A stretch of 61,067 nt of DNA from DASZMJ01 sp035551935 (GCA_035551935.1 DASZMJ010000111.1:1-61067); one strand, 5' to 3'. Positions 8,048 to 17,294 are shown, numbered from the stretch's first letter. Translations and numbers: made by a program. The notes: generated by a model from the sequence alone, not told the origin.

Positions 8048-9256
8048 ATGAGGAACCGCATCCGTCGCCCCCGCCCGGTGGGCATCCTGGCGCTGGCGTT
8101 CGTCTTCCTGACCGGGGCCGGTGCGCGGGGCGGCGAGGGCCGCTGGGTGGGGACGTGGGCCGCCTCGCCCCAGCGGACCGAGCCGGCCAACATGCCCCCC
8201 GCGCCGGGCCTGGCCGACGCCACACTCCGCCAGGTCGTCCATGTGTCGCTGGGCGGGAGCCGCCTGAGGGTCCGGTTCTCCAACGCGTTCGGGGCGAAAC
8301 CCCTGACGATCCTCTCCGCGTCCGTGGCCACGCCTACCGGCGGGGCCGCGATCCGAGCCGAGAGCCGCAAGCCCCTCACGTTCGGCGGACGGCCTTCGGT
8401 GACGATCCCTCGGGGGGCGCCGATGGTGTCGGACCCGGTCGACTTCGACCTGGCCCCGCTCGCCGACCTCGCGGTGACGGTCCGCGTCAAGGACCCGACG
8501 GCCGCCGTCACCGGCCACCCGGGGGCCCGTTGCACGTCGTATCTGCAAGGCGGCGACGCGGCGACGGAACCCGACCTGCCGACGTCGGCCCGCGTCCCGC
8601 ACTGGTATTACCTCTGCGGCGTCGACGTCGATGCCCCCGACCCCGGCGCCGCCGCCGTGGCGGTACTGGGCGACTCGATCACCGACGGCCGGGGCTCGCC
8701 GACCGACGGCAACGGCCGCTGGACCGACCACCTCGCCCGCCGCCTGCACGACGACGAGCGGACCGCCCGCGTCGGCGTCCTGAACCAGGGACTCGGCGGC
8801 AACCGCCTCCTGAACGACGGCCTGGGCCCGAATGCCCTGGCGCGCCTCGACCGCGACGTCCTGGCGCAGCCCGTCGTGCGCTGGTTGATCGTGCTGGAGG
8901 GGATCAACGACCTGGGGACGCGCTCGGCGACCGCCCGCGACGTCATCGGTTCTTATGAACAGATCGTGTTGCGTGCGCATGCCCGCGGGATCAAGGTCTA
9001 TGGGGCGACGATCCTGCCTTGCGAGGGCTCGTTCTACTTCGGCGCCGGGCTCGAGGCCGCACGCCAGGAGGTCAACGCCTGGGTCCGCGCGCCGGGTCAC
9101 TTCGACGCGGTCATCGACTTCGACGCGGCGACCCGCGACCCCCGGAAGCCTTCGCGGCTCGCCGCCGCGGCGGACGGCGGCGACCACCTCCACCCGGGCC
9201 CCGAAGGGTACAAGACGATGGCCGGCGTCGTCGACCTGGATCTGTTCGGAAAGTGA
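8048..9256 (+). CDS. Exported SGNH/GDSL hydrolase
   Basis: A 402-residue secreted esterase. A signal peptide (residues 1-28) precedes a beta-rich N-terminal module (about 30-195) and an SGNH hydrolase domain. Block I is VLGDSITDGRGS with nucleophile Ser210; the Gly and Asn blocks are NQGLGGNRLL and EGINDLG; block V is DGGDHLHPGPEGY with Asp379 and His382 completing the triad. This architecture is found in plant-polysaccharide deacetylases and related lipolytic enzymes. Immediate location after the CE15-like esterase gene suggests joint action in removing ester decorations from polysaccharides. The exact substrate cannot be read from the sequence. Confidence 0.87.
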   Translation: MRNRIRRPRPVGILALAFVFLTGAGARGGEGRWVGTWAASPQRTEPANMPPAPGLADATLRQVVHVSLGGSRLRVRFSNAFGAKPLTILSASVATPTGGAAIRAESRKPLTFGGRPSVTIPRGAPMVSDPVDFDLAPLADLAVTVRVKDPTAAVTGHPGARCTSYLQGGDAATEPDLPTSARVPHWYYLCGVDVDAPDPGAAAVAVLGDSITDGRGSPTDGNGRWTDHLARRLHDDERTARVGVLNQGLGGNRLLNDGLGPNALARLDRDVLAQPVVRWLIVLEGINDLGTRSATARDVIGSYEQIVLRAHARGIKVYGATILPCEGSFYFGAGLEAARQEVNAWVRAPGHFDAVIDFDAATRDPRKPSRLAAAADGGDHLHPGPEGYKTMAGVVDLDLFGK

Positions 9257-9867
9257 TCGTCGCACCCTCAAGATCGGCAAGGTGCGACTCCGCGGCGACG
9301 GGACCTTCGGGACAGCCAGCCGACCCGCGCCAACTCCCACCGCCGGCAGACCTTGCCCACCCCCTCCATGGCCCCGTTCGGTTCGTTCCGCGCCGAGGTC
9401 CGCCAACCCCCATCCCCCCTCGCCCATCCCCCATCTCCCCCGAAGGCCCGCCGACCCTCGCCGCGATCGGGTCCGTTTTGGGCGCGGCACGCCCGTCCTT
9501 CGGTTCGTTCCGCGCCGACTCGATCCCCCGGTAAACCTTGCCCACCTCCCCCAACGCCCCGTTCGGTTCGTTCCGCGCCGCGATGCCTGGCCCCCTCCTT
9601 CGGTTCGTTCCGCGCCGCGGCCGGCCAGCATCCAGCGTCCCCCGTCCAACCCCGATCTCCCTTGCCGATCCCCCAGACCTCCCAATGTTGGGTTCGTTTT
9701 TCCGCGACGACCCCCCGAAGTGGCTTTGATTCGCGCCGGGAGGGCGCCGATCGGCGCCGCCTTGCCGTGAAACTCGGCCCATCCCCCCCAATGTTGGGTT
9801 CGTTCGGCGCAACGTCCTCTCCCCGTGGGTTCGTTGGCTCTGAAAATGGATCGCGAGTCGCTCCTGG

Positions 9868-9890
9868 GTGGAGTGGAGTGGAGTGGAGTG
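9868..9890. repeat. GTGGA pentanucleotide microsatellite
   Basis: Four to five tandem GTGGA units directly precede the first long hairpin. Short tandem repeats of this kind can vary by slippage. No gene overlaps it. Confidence 0.85.
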
Positions 9891-9893
9891 AGT

Positions 9894-9958
9894 GGGTGGC
9901 ACGCCCTGCAAGGGCGTGGTCTGCGCGCCCGACCACGCCCTGGCAGGGCGTGCCACCC
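9894..9958. repeat. Long hairpin repeat, copy 1 (GGGTGGCACGCCCT family)
   Basis: An imperfect inverted repeat: left arm begins GGGTGGCACGCCCTGCAAGG and ends GCGTGGTC; the right arm is GACCACGCCCTGGCAGGG followed by CGTGCCACCC. The loop is about 10 bases. The arms themselves contain the smaller palindrome GCCCTG-CAGGGC. A near copy lies at 10109-10173. No T-run follows, so it is not a standard terminator. Confidence 0.85.
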
Positions 9959-10108
9959 GTTTTCATTTCGATTCGTCCCTCGATCCCGAAGCCCTTGCAT
10001 CCTGTCCCGGAGCCCCACCCTGCCCGATCGGCAGACTCGCCCTCTCTTGCTCATTTTTGGGTTCGTTTGCTCGGAAGATGGCCTTCGGGTCGATCCTGGG
10101 TTGTGGGT

Positions 10109-10173
10109 GGGTGGCACGCCCTGGCAGGGCGTGGTCCCCGGGTCCAGCCACGCCCTGGCTGGGCGTGCCACCC
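10109..10173. repeat. Long hairpin repeat, copy 2 (GGGTGGCACGCCCT family)
   Basis: Same design and length as copy 1: left arm GGGTGGCACGCCCTGGCAGG with GCGTGG, right arm CCACGCCCTGGCTGGGCGTG with CCACCC. The stem is conserved while the loop differs, as expected if the folded structure is what is maintained or moved. Confidence 0.85.
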
Positions 10174-10558
10174 CATTCTCATGGGGTCGGGTGCCGAACA
10201 ACGGCATGCGGTGTTCGCGCCGCGCCGCTCCCCCTTTCGGTTCGTTCCGCGCCGGCCCGCGGACGAGCCCGGGGCTGTCCTCGTCGGGATGTCGATCGTT
10301 TCGGGGAGCCACGGGGCCGGTCACGTCCATCCTCTGCCCTCACCGCGCGGACGCTGCCCCTCCCGCGAGGAGCCGCTACCCCCATAGTTGGAATCCCGGT
10401 CGAAAACCGGCAGCAATTCCGGGAAAAAGGCTTGGTCGCCGCGGGCCGGCTCGTGCGGCTCCGCCGCGCGGACGCCGGCCGGCGTCCGCGTCATCCGCGC
10501 AGTCCCGGCGCCAGGAAACGAGCCGGTTCCGAGGAGGAACGGGTCAAGGCCGTCGAAC

Positions 10559-11581
10559 TCAGGCGGTCGCCGCACCGGACTCACCGCCGGCCGCGGCACG
10601 GGCGATGGCGAACTTGCGGATCGCGTTCAGGACGCCCCGGGCGGCGTCGAGGGTCGCCTCGTCCTGGTCGGGCCAGGTGCTCACGGGCTTGCCGTCCTTG
10701 GGCACGGCCTGGAGCCCACCGAGCGGGGATTCTCGCCAATCGCAGGGACGAAGGATCACCGGGACGACGCGGGCCTCGCCCGCCTCGTGCCGCCTCAAGG
10801 CCGCCTGCGTCTCGTTCCAGTAGGCATACTTCGACGCGAGGAAGTCGGGGCTGACGAACAGCACGATCACGCCGGCGGTCGCCAGCCTCCGGTCGATCTC
10901 GGGCTCCCATTTGTCGCCGGGGACGAGCTTCCGGTCGTACCAGTCGTCGACCCAGCCGTTGTTCTCGTAGACGGCGAGCTGTCTCCGCACCACGTCCACC
11001 AACGCCTCGTCGCCGTGGGCGTACGACAGGAAGACCGACACGGGCCCGACGCCCGTCGGCGGCGGCCCGTCGGCGACATCGGGTCGGGGCGCGGGGAACC
11101 AACGGGCCGGCAACCGCGGGATGGCGGGCGCGAGCAGCCACAAGGCCGCGAGCTGCGGCAGCAGGACGATCGGGGCGAGGCGGAACAGGGCGATGGGCAG
11201 CGGGCTGTTGACCAGCAGCGCCTGCGCCGCGAGATAGCAGAGGGCCATCGCGACGCCCGAGGCCGCGGCCAGCCCCCACGCCAGCCGGGACCGGCCCCGT
11301 CCGACCGACCCCGCGCCCGGGCCGATCAGGCGGAGACTCGCCAGGACGGGCGTCGCCAACACGAGCGGCGGCAGGGCGAGGTTTACGGCGATCCAGAGGG
11401 CGACCCAGGCGGACTCGCCCTCGAGCCGGTCGGTCAGGCCGAGCTGGAGCAGGAAGATCAGGATCACGGCGGCCGCGGGCGCCCCCAGGCAGAGCAGCGC
11501 CACGCGGCGGGCGCGGGCCGGTTCGACGGTCGGGGTCGCCACGCGGGCGGGATCGGGGGCGAGGGCTTCGGCCGGGGCCAT
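10559..11581 (-). CDS. Four-helix membrane protein with C-terminal TIR domain
   Basis: A 340-residue protein. Four hydrophobic segments lie at about 27-48, 57-83, 98-124 and 128-152. A Pro-rich linker follows, then a TIR domain from 180: VSVFLSYAHGDEALVDVV, NNGWVDDWYDRKLVPGDKW, GVIVLFVSPDFLASKYAYWNE. Glu257 occupies the catalytic-Glu position of NADase TIRs. The start at 11581 was chosen because upstream codons lie in the neighbouring gene's tail in another frame. It begins 19 bp after the HEAT-protein gene on the same strand, so the two should be cotranscribed. Membrane-tethered TIRs occur in antiviral systems as effectors that deplete NAD or form signalling complexes; that role is inferred here. 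Confidence 0.8.
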   Translation of the reverse strand: MAPAEALAPDPARVATPTVEPARARRVALLCLGAPAAAVILIFLLQLGLTDRLEGESAWVALWIAVNLALPPLVLATPVLASLRLIGPGAGSVGRGRSRLAWGLAAASGVAMALCYLAAQALLVNSPLPIALFRLAPIVLLPQLAALWLLAPAIPRLPARWFPAPRPDVADGPPPTGVGPVSVFLSYAHGDEALVDVVRRQLAVYENNGWVDDWYDRKLVPGDKWEPEIDRRLATAGVIVLFVSPDFLASKYAYWNETQAALRRHEAGEARVVPVILRPCDWRESPLGGLQAVPKDGKPVSTWPDQDEATLDAARGVLNAIRKFAIARAAAGGESGAATA

Positions 11582-11600
11582 GTCGGGTCCTCTCGCGTTG

Positions 11601-14600
11601 TCAACGTCCCCTGGGCGGGGCCGACGCCGGCCGGGCCAGCCCGCCGCCGTCGAGCAGGGCGCCCAGGCCCCCCGCGCGCAGCGACCGGGCCAGGCCGTCG
11701 TCCGGATACTGGACCGGCTTGAGGGCGCCACCCTGGAGGCGCTGGATGTCATAGACGACGACCCAGACCTTGCCCGGGCGGAACCGTCGGCGGCGCATCG
11801 CCGCGGGCAGCACCTGGGAGATCGCGTCGGGGCGGCTGATCTCGTACCACCAGAATTGGGCGATCGCCTGGTCCCCGGCGATGCCCATCGGTTGGGGGGC
11901 GTCGAAGAAGTCGGGGGCCTCGTCGCCGGCCAGCAAGACAAACAGGAACATGCGGTAGCGTGCCGACGGCTTGCCGGTCAGCCGCGCGCAGAGTTCCGCG
12001 AACGACCCGGGCCAGAGCAGGCCGAGTTCACCCCGGTCGCGCCGCGACTCAAGGCGGTCACCCGTCTCACGGACCTGCTCCAGTCTCGTCAGCAGGGCGA
12101 TGCCGGCGGGTTCTGTCGGGGCACCCGCCCCGGGCGGGCCTACGAGATGTGGGCCGGGTATCGGGTAGTAGCGTACGGAGTACTCGGCCTTCGTCAGCGC
12201 CCCGACGAGCCAGCCGAGCACGTCGCTCCAACTCGGGTCGGGGGCTCCCAGGGCATCGAGGGGAAGCGGGCCCTTGGTGTAACCGAAGGGCGGCGGCCAG
12301 AGCGGGCGGCGAGGCGTCGGGGCCTGCGGGGCCGGGGCGATGAGAGAAGGCAATTGAGGCGGGCTCACCCAGTTTCGAACGGCCCGGAAGATGAGCCTCC
12401 GCACCTCGGCGTCAGGGTCGCCCAGTGCCGCGAGCAACCGGCGGACTCGGGCCTCATCGAGCAGGGCCCCGAGCCGCGACAGCGCCAGCGCCGCCGACCG
12501 CCGCCGACCCACGTCGGGTGAGCCCACCTCGTTCAAGTACTCGTCGGCCAGCGATCGCGCCTCGTCGTAAGGGAGCGCCGGACTTGGCCCGATCGGCGGG
12601 GGCGCAAGCCATTCCTCGAGCAAGACCTTGTCGCCCGGCCGGTCGGGGGTCGTCAGGGCGCGGCGCCAGGCGTCGTGCCCGACGGGGCGGCCCGGCAGGA
12701 CGCGTCGGAGCTCGGCGGCGAATGCGCCGAGCACGGTGGCGTCGGAATCGGCATCGCCCGCGGCCCGCCAGGCGGCCAGCAGCCGATCGGGGTCGCGGGG
12801 GCGGCCCTGCTCCGCGGCCAGGACCGCCTCGACCGCGGCCCGGCGGACGGCCGCGTCGGGGTCGTCGAGCCGGGACGCGATCAGGTCGACGAGTTGGCGA
12901 TCCCGAGGCCCGAGGGGCTCTAGGACCGGCCCGCCCGCATTCCTCCGGATCAGGGGCGTCCCGAGGAAGGGCGGCGGCACGTCGGCGAGTCTCGCCAGGG
13001 TGTGGACCGCCTCGCGACGGGTCGATGGGTCGTCGTCGCGGACGAGCTGCCCCAGGCTCGCGAGCAGATCACGCCAGGCCGGCTCAGAGATGGGCAACGG
13101 CGCCGCCGTTAAGGTGGGCGGCCCCGCCGGGTCGCGCAGCAGGAACCGGCCGAACACCAGTCGGTCCGCCGCGCCGCGGCGGACCTTGGGGCGATCGTCG
13201 AGCAACCCGGCGAGACTATCGAAGTAGCGTGTCCGCCGATCACCTTCGAGTTTGATCAGTCCGTCGATCCGGAACGACAGCGCCGCCAGGCGGACGTCCG
13301 GGTCCGGGTCCGACAGGTGTTCGATGACCGCGTCGGCGACCGCGAGCTTCGTCGCGTCCGGGAGGGAGGCGGGCCCCGGCTGCGACGGGTCGTCACCAGG
13401 GTCGAGATCAAGCACGACGAACGGGGGGAATTCCAGCAGGCGGCTGAGGCCGCGGATCGCCCCGGCGCGGACGGCCGCGTCGGGGTCGCCGAACCGCCTC
13501 AGCAGCGGGCCGACGAACTCGCGCTGCCGCGGCCCGGGCAGCAAGGGGAGCAGCGCGGCGGCGTCGTCGATCGCCGGCGGGAACGTCTCCGCGGTGGCGT
13601 CGGCCAGCCGCGATGCGACCCACGCCGCGGCCCGCTCCGCCGCGGGCCCGACGAGGCGGCGACGCAGGTGGGGCGCCACCTGCACCGCCAATCCTCTGCG
13701 CCACGAGTCGTCCGTGGCGAGCGCCTCGGCCACGCGGGCCGACAGGTAGGGCGCGAGCCGGGCCGGGGCCGGCCCGGCCATGCCCCAAGGGTTCATGATC
13801 TGATAGGCCAGCCCGTCGAGCAGGAAGCCGAGGGCGGTCCCGCGCGCGTCAGGATCGGGCCTGTCCGCGGCCTCCCAGAGCACCCTTGTGGCCTTCTCGC
13901 CGTCGGGGGCGACGCGGAGCAGGGCCGCGGCCAGGGCCAGGCGCTCGAGCGGGTCGCGCGCGGCGTCCAGTTGCCGGTCGAGGGTCGGCACCGCGGCGCG
14001 GGCGGCTGCCCCGAGGCGCCGGAGGGCGTCGATGACCGCGGCGCGCTCCTCGGGGTCGGTCCGCCGGTCGTCCAGGCGGGCCGCCAGTGCGGCCACCAAC
14101 GCCCGCGGGTCGACGGGGCGAGGGGGGGCGGCGACCTCAGGACGGCCCAGGGGTGGCCGATCCTCGAAAACGGGCGGGGAGAAGACGCTGAGCCCGTCGT
14201 CGCCCCACTGCGCGGCGGCCGTCAAGGCGCGGCGACGCGCCGGGGCCGGGCCGCTCGCGACCGCCCAGGCGAGCCCGGGGGCGATGTCGAAGCCCTCGCG
14301 GGTGAGGGCGAGGACCGCCTGCACGGCGGCCGGGTCGCTGGCGCGGTCGGGGGGGCGCACGAGCAGCCAGGCGGCCGGGTCGGGGCGGCGCGGGTCGATC
14401 GCCAGGTTCGCCAGGGCGAGCCGGGCGAGCCAGGCGTGGTCGTTCGGGTCGGGTGGCGGGCCGTCGATGAGCGGGAGTGCGTCGCGGGCCGCGGCGGGGC
14501 CGTAGCGCCCGAGCGTCGTGAGGGCGCGGCCGCGGACCTCCGGGTCCGGGTCGCTCAGCAGGGCGGCGAGCCGGGGGAGCGTCTCCGGCACGGTCGCCGG

Positions 14601-15059
14601 TGCCGCGTCGGCCAGGGCGCGGGCGGCCTCGGCGCGGGCGAACGGGGGCGAGGCGGCGGTCAGCCAGGCGGTCAGGTTCAGGGCATACAGGCCATTGATG
14701 CGGCGGTGATACCAGAGCCAGTGGACGGCAGCCGTCCAGACGCGCGGGTCGGTGTCGCCCATCGCCGCCAGCAGCATCTTTCGCTCGTGCCCCGGCGGGC
14801 CGAACGTCTCGATGGCGAGCAGCCGGACGCCCGGGTCGGGGTCGCGCGCGAGCGGTCGCAGCCGGTCGATCACCGGCGCCTTCCGCCGGTCCAACCACGG
14901 GTCGGCGCCCGCGGCCTGGGGACCCGGTCGGATCGGCTGGGGGACGACGGGCGCCGGCGGTTGTCCGCCGGCCTCGCAGTGCGCGACGAGGAATATACCC
15001 GCGAGGAAGAGGCCCTTGCGGGCGAGGCCTGCGCCTGGATGCCGGGGGGGCCGCCGCAT
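11601..15059 (-). CDS. Large exported HEAT-repeat protein
   Basis: About 1152 residues. A signal-peptide-like start (MRRPPRHPGAGLARKGLFLA with GIFLVAHCEA) precedes many HEAT repeats, each with a recognisable D-x-D-x-x-V-R core: DPDPGVRLLAIETFG, DPDPEVRGRALTTLG, DPDAAVRAGAIRGL, DPDPDVRLAALSF, DPDAAVRRAAVEAV, DPDAEVRRLIFRAV. The last 200 residues are different (YRMFLFVLLAGDEAPDFF, VWVVVYDIQRLQGG) and may be a separate domain. HEAT solenoids bind other proteins. An upstream in-frame ATG pair at 15104-15107 would add 16 residues encoded by AT-rich DNA that could equally be promoter, so I prefer 15059. It lies upstream of the membrane TIR gene in the same operon and may regulate it; this is inference. 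Confidence 0.75.
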   Translation of the reverse strand: MRRPPRHPGAGLARKGLFLAGIFLVAHCEAGGQPPAPVVPQPIRPGPQAAGADPWLDRRKAPVIDRLRPLARDPDPGVRLLAIETFGPPGHERKMLLAAMGDTDPRVWTAAVHWLWYHRRINGLYALNLTAWLTAASPPFARAEAARALADAAPATVPETLPRLAALLSDPDPEVRGRALTTLGRYGPAAARDALPLIDGPPPDPNDHAWLARLALANLAIDPRRPDPAAWLLVRPPDRASDPAAVQAVLALTREGFDIAPGLAWAVASGPAPARRRALTAAAQWGDDGLSVFSPPVFEDRPPLGRPEVAAPPRPVDPRALVAALAARLDDRRTDPEERAAVIDALRRLGAAARAAVPTLDRQLDAARDPLERLALAAALLRVAPDGEKATRVLWEAADRPDPDARGTALGFLLDGLAYQIMNPWGMAGPAPARLAPYLSARVAEALATDDSWRRGLAVQVAPHLRRRLVGPAAERAAAWVASRLADATAETFPPAIDDAAALLPLLPGPRQREFVGPLLRRFGDPDAAVRAGAIRGLSRLLEFPPFVVLDLDPGDDPSQPGPASLPDATKLAVADAVIEHLSDPDPDVRLAALSFRIDGLIKLEGDRRTRYFDSLAGLLDDRPKVRRGAADRLVFGRFLLRDPAGPPTLTAAPLPISEPAWRDLLASLGQLVRDDDPSTRREAVHTLARLADVPPPFLGTPLIRRNAGGPVLEPLGPRDRQLVDLIASRLDDPDAAVRRAAVEAVLAAEQGRPRDPDRLLAAWRAAGDADSDATVLGAFAAELRRVLPGRPVGHDAWRRALTTPDRPGDKVLLEEWLAPPPIGPSPALPYDEARSLADEYLNEVGSPDVGRRRSAALALSRLGALLDEARVRRLLAALGDPDAEVRRLIFRAVRNWVSPPQLPSLIAPAPQAPTPRRPLWPPPFGYTKGPLPLDALGAPDPSWSDVLGWLVGALTKAEYSVRYYPIPGPHLVGPPGAGAPTEPAGIALLTRLEQVRETGDRLESRRDRGELGLLWPGSFAELCARLTGKPSARYRMFLFVLLAGDEAPDFFDAPQPMGIAGDQAIAQFWWYEISRPDAISQVLPAAMRRRRFRPGKVWVVVYDIQRLQGGALKPVQYPDDGLARSLRAGGLGALLDGGGLARPASAPPRGR

Positions 15060-15229
15060 CGTCCGCCGGCCCCGACCCCCATACCTTTTTAATAGAATTT
15101 TCATCATGTGTTCGCACGTTTCGCCGATCGGCGATCCTGGTCCGACATGAACTGGGCGTTCCTCTCGATCGTTCGCGCTTCCGCGGCCCGGCGTCGCCCT
15201 CGCCGGTCGACGTTCGGGGGCCGGTCACG

Positions 15230-15913
15230 TCATCGGCCGCCTTCGGGCCGGCCCTCCTCGGGGGGGGAGAGCTCGTAGGTGCTCTCGAACAGGGGCTGCT
15301 GGACGAGCCAGACGTCGTCGGGCGCGGCGCCGTACGGGTCGCTCGCGTCGGGACGGACGACGTAGCCGCCGGCCGGCGAATCGAGCGGGCGACTCGGGTC
15401 GTAGCCGGGGCGGATGGAGAAGCCCGCGATGCCGGGGCCCCGCACCTGGGCGGCCCAGTTGCGTGCCGACTTCTTCGGCGTGTAGATCCGGTAGCGGCGG
15501 GTTTGATCGTCGAAGTCGAACCTCTTGTCCTCGACGTTGGCCGGCTCGTACTTCTCCTCGATCTTCTTCTTGGCCTGGAACCACGGCTCGCCGGCGACTC
15601 CCACGCAGAGCCAGGCGCCCTCGCGGGCGACCTCCTTGACGTGGTCGGCCGTCTGGAACTCCTGGCCCACCTCCCCCGGCTCGACCGGCCGGGCCCAGAT
15701 CGGCTTGACCTTCCGCGCCGGCCGCCAGGCACGGTGGTCCGCGATCCAGCGCAGCGTCTCCTCGTGCGAGAGCCGTCGCGGCGCCGTCTTGACCTCGGCC
15801 CGCGACGGCGGCGTCGGCGGGCCACCGCAGCCGGAGGCCACCGCGATCCAGGCCACCACCGGGGCCAGCGTCGCGGCGACCCTCGACACGCACCCCGACC
15901 GGTCCACGGCCAT
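15230..15913 (-). CDS. Hypothetical lipoprotein
   Basis: A 227-residue protein with a lipoprotein-type leader: hydrophobic stretch AATLAPVVAWIAVASGC, with lipobox VASGC and Cys at residue 29. No known domain is recognised in the mature part, which contains WLCVGVAGEPWFQAKKKIEE and GYVVRPDASDPYGAAPDDVW. A good ribosome site (GGGGAGG) precedes the ATG on the minus strand. It is the first gene of the left arm of the immunity cluster, upstream of the HEAT-protein gene by about 120-170 bp and divergent from the SLOG gene. Function unknown. Confidence 0.75.
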   Translation of the reverse strand: MAVDRSGCVSRVAATLAPVVAWIAVASGCGGPPTPPSRAEVKTAPRRLSHEETLRWIADHRAWRPARKVKPIWARPVEPGEVGQEFQTADHVKEVAREGAWLCVGVAGEPWFQAKKKIEEKYEPANVEDKRFDFDDQTRRYRIYTPKKSARNWAAQVRGPGIAGFSIRPGYDPSRPLDSPAGGYVVRPDASDPYGAAPDDVWLVQQPLFESTYELSPPEEGRPEGGR

Positions 15914-16118
15914 GGCACCTCCCCACTCTCTCTCCGGGCCCGGGCCGCGCGATCACCCCCTGGAGGAGATGCCCGGGGCCCGACCCGGCCCCTTGCGAAG
16001 CGCCCCGCGCCGGACTATCGTACGCGGGGCCGCACATCGTGGCGAGAGGTCGTGCCCGGGGTGGTTGAGGGGGACGGGGCCGTCCTCTCAAGGCATCGGG
16101 CGCCGCGGGAGGTGTCGC

Positions 16119-16691
16119 ATGATCGTTGCCCTGGTCGGTCGTCGCGTCGACCCGGTCGAGGCGGAGACGCCGCGCTTCCCCCTGGCCAATGCGGAGCCGG
16201 TCAAGGGCCGGATCCTGCGGCTCTTCCGCGATGTCGGGGCGACCGCCCTGGTCGGCTCGGGCGCCTGCGGCGCGGACCTGCTGGGCATGGAGGCCGCCGG
16301 CGAGCTGGGGATGCGCCGTCGCATGGTCCTGCCGTTCGACACCGGCCGTTTTCGCGAGAGCTCCGTCGCCGATCGGCCGGGAGACTGGGCGGGACGGTTC
16401 GAGGAGATCACCAGGGAACTCGCCGAGGCCGGCGACCTCGTCGTCCTCGACCACGGGGGCGAGCCCGACGCGGCCTACGCCGCGGTGAACGACGCCATCC
16501 TCGACGAGGCCGGGCGCCTGGCCCGGGAGGGCGCGGCCGACGACCCGCTCGCGGTCGTCGTCTGGGAGGGCCGCTCCCGCGGGCCCGGCGACCTGACGGC
16601 GGCCTTCGCCCACGAGGCCGCCGCCCGCGGGCTGGACGTCGTCTCCATCCCGACGCTCGACGACCGGGCCGATCCCCATCCCGGAGCCTGA
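16119..16691 (+). CDS. SLOG-like nucleotide-sensing Rossmann protein
   Basis: A 190-residue protein. The N-terminus is a strand (MIVALVGRR); a glycine-rich loop follows at VGSGACGADLLGMEAAGELG, then MRRRMVLPFD and later LVVLDHGGEPD and LAVVVWEGRSRGPGDLTAAF. This order (strand, G-rich loop, helix with conserved acidic residue, strand ending in LP) fits the SLOG superfamily (SMF/DprA-LOG), which binds or processes nucleotides in conflict systems. The family call is by pattern and neighbourhood, because the next gene is SLATT-like, the usual SLOG partner. A GGAGG ribosome site lies seven bases before the ATG. The gene is first in the right arm. An unrelated Rossmann protein is possible. Confidence 0.6.
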   Translation: MIVALVGRRVDPVEAETPRFPLANAEPVKGRILRLFRDVGATALVGSGACGADLLGMEAAGELGMRRRMVLPFDTGRFRESSVADRPGDWAGRFEEITRELAEAGDLVVLDHGGEPDAAYAAVNDAILDEAGRLAREGAADDPLAVVVWEGRSRGPGDLTAAFAHEAAARGLDVVSIPTLDDRADPHPGA

Positions 16692-16693
16692 TC

Positions 16694-17245
16694 GTGCCGC
16701 CACCGCCGGACTCCGGGCTCCCGGCCGAGGACTTGCGCGGGCTCATCGACGCCCTGGAGCTGGACGACGACGCGCGGCGCTACCTCCGCGGCCGCTGGCT
16801 CGACCAGCTGCGCTGGATGGAGGGCCGCGCCGCCGGGGCGCGGCGGTGGTACTACGGGCTGCGGCTGACGGCGATCCTCGGCGGCGTCGCGATCCCGGCC
16901 CTGCTCGGCTGGCGAGGCGCGTCGGCGGCGGCCGGCGCCGCGCACGCCGCCGCGGCGGTGCTCGGGGTGGTCGTGGCCGCCGCCTCTTCCGTCGAGGGCC
17001 TCTACCGGTTCGGCGAGCGTTGGGAGCGCTACCGCCGCGGCTCCGAGGCGCTGAAGGCCGAGTTCTGGTCGCTGAACCCGCTCGCCGGCCCCTACCGCGA
17101 GTTCCCCGACCACCGCGCCGCCTTCCCGACCTTCGTCGTGCGGGTCGAGCAGGTCCTGCGCGACGACCTCGAGGCCTACTTCACCGTGCCCCGCGCCGTC
17201 GCGGCCGCGACGGCCGGCGCGAAGGTCGAGCCGAAGTCCTCATGA
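16694..17245 (+). CDS. SLATT-like 2TM protein (DUF4231-like)
   Basis: A 183-residue protein starting at GTG 16694, two bases after the SLOG stop and preceded by GGAG. An N-terminal soluble part (RYLRGRWLDQLRWMEG) leads to two hydrophobic segments at about 54-73 (YYGLRLTAILGGVAIPALL) and 85-105, followed by ERYRRGSEALKAEFWSLN and an amphipathic C-terminal region. This matches DUF4231/SLATT proteins (SMODS and SLOG-associating 2TM effectors), predicted to form membrane pores when a linked sensor is triggered. Direct pairing with a SLOG-like gene supports the call. No residues were checked against a profile. Confidence 0.75.
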   Translation: MPPPPDSGLPAEDLRGLIDALELDDDARRYLRGRWLDQLRWMEGRAAGARRWYYGLRLTAILGGVAIPALLGWRGASAAAGAAHAAAAVLGVVVAAASSVEGLYRFGERWERYRRGSEALKAEFWSLNPLAGPYREFPDHRAAFPTFVVRVEQVLRDDLEAYFTVPRAVAAATAGAKVEPKSS

Positions 17246-17294
17246 TCCTCCGAGGTGCCGCGACGGCCCCCGAGCAACGCCCCACGAGGCCCTT

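Larger units (their letters stand above)
9257..10558. repeat. Repeat-packed intergenic spacer (GGTTCGTT repeats and hairpins)
   Basis: About 1.3 kb without a credible gene. The phrase TTCGGTTCGTTCCGCGCC recurs near 9378, 9500, 9562, 9600 and 10235, and a sister form AATGTTGGGTTCGTT occurs near 9684 and 9790; GGGTTCGTT also occurs near 9827 and 10059. Read on the minus strand these produce recurrent Arg-Asn-Glu-Pro and Thr-Asn-Pro strings in several frames at once, showing that DNA rather than protein is conserved. The spacer also holds two long hairpins (9894-9958 and 10109-10173), a GTGGA microsatellite (9868-9890) and, at 10464-10485, a palindrome with arms GCGGACGCCGG / CCGGCGTCCGC. It separates the esterase operon from the immunity cluster. 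Confidence 0.75.

Noticed and set aside
9111..10387. Several overlapping frames with Asn-Glu-Pro repeats in the spacer
   Set aside because: The repeat is visible in several frames and both strands, so it is a DNA repeat and not a protein repeat.
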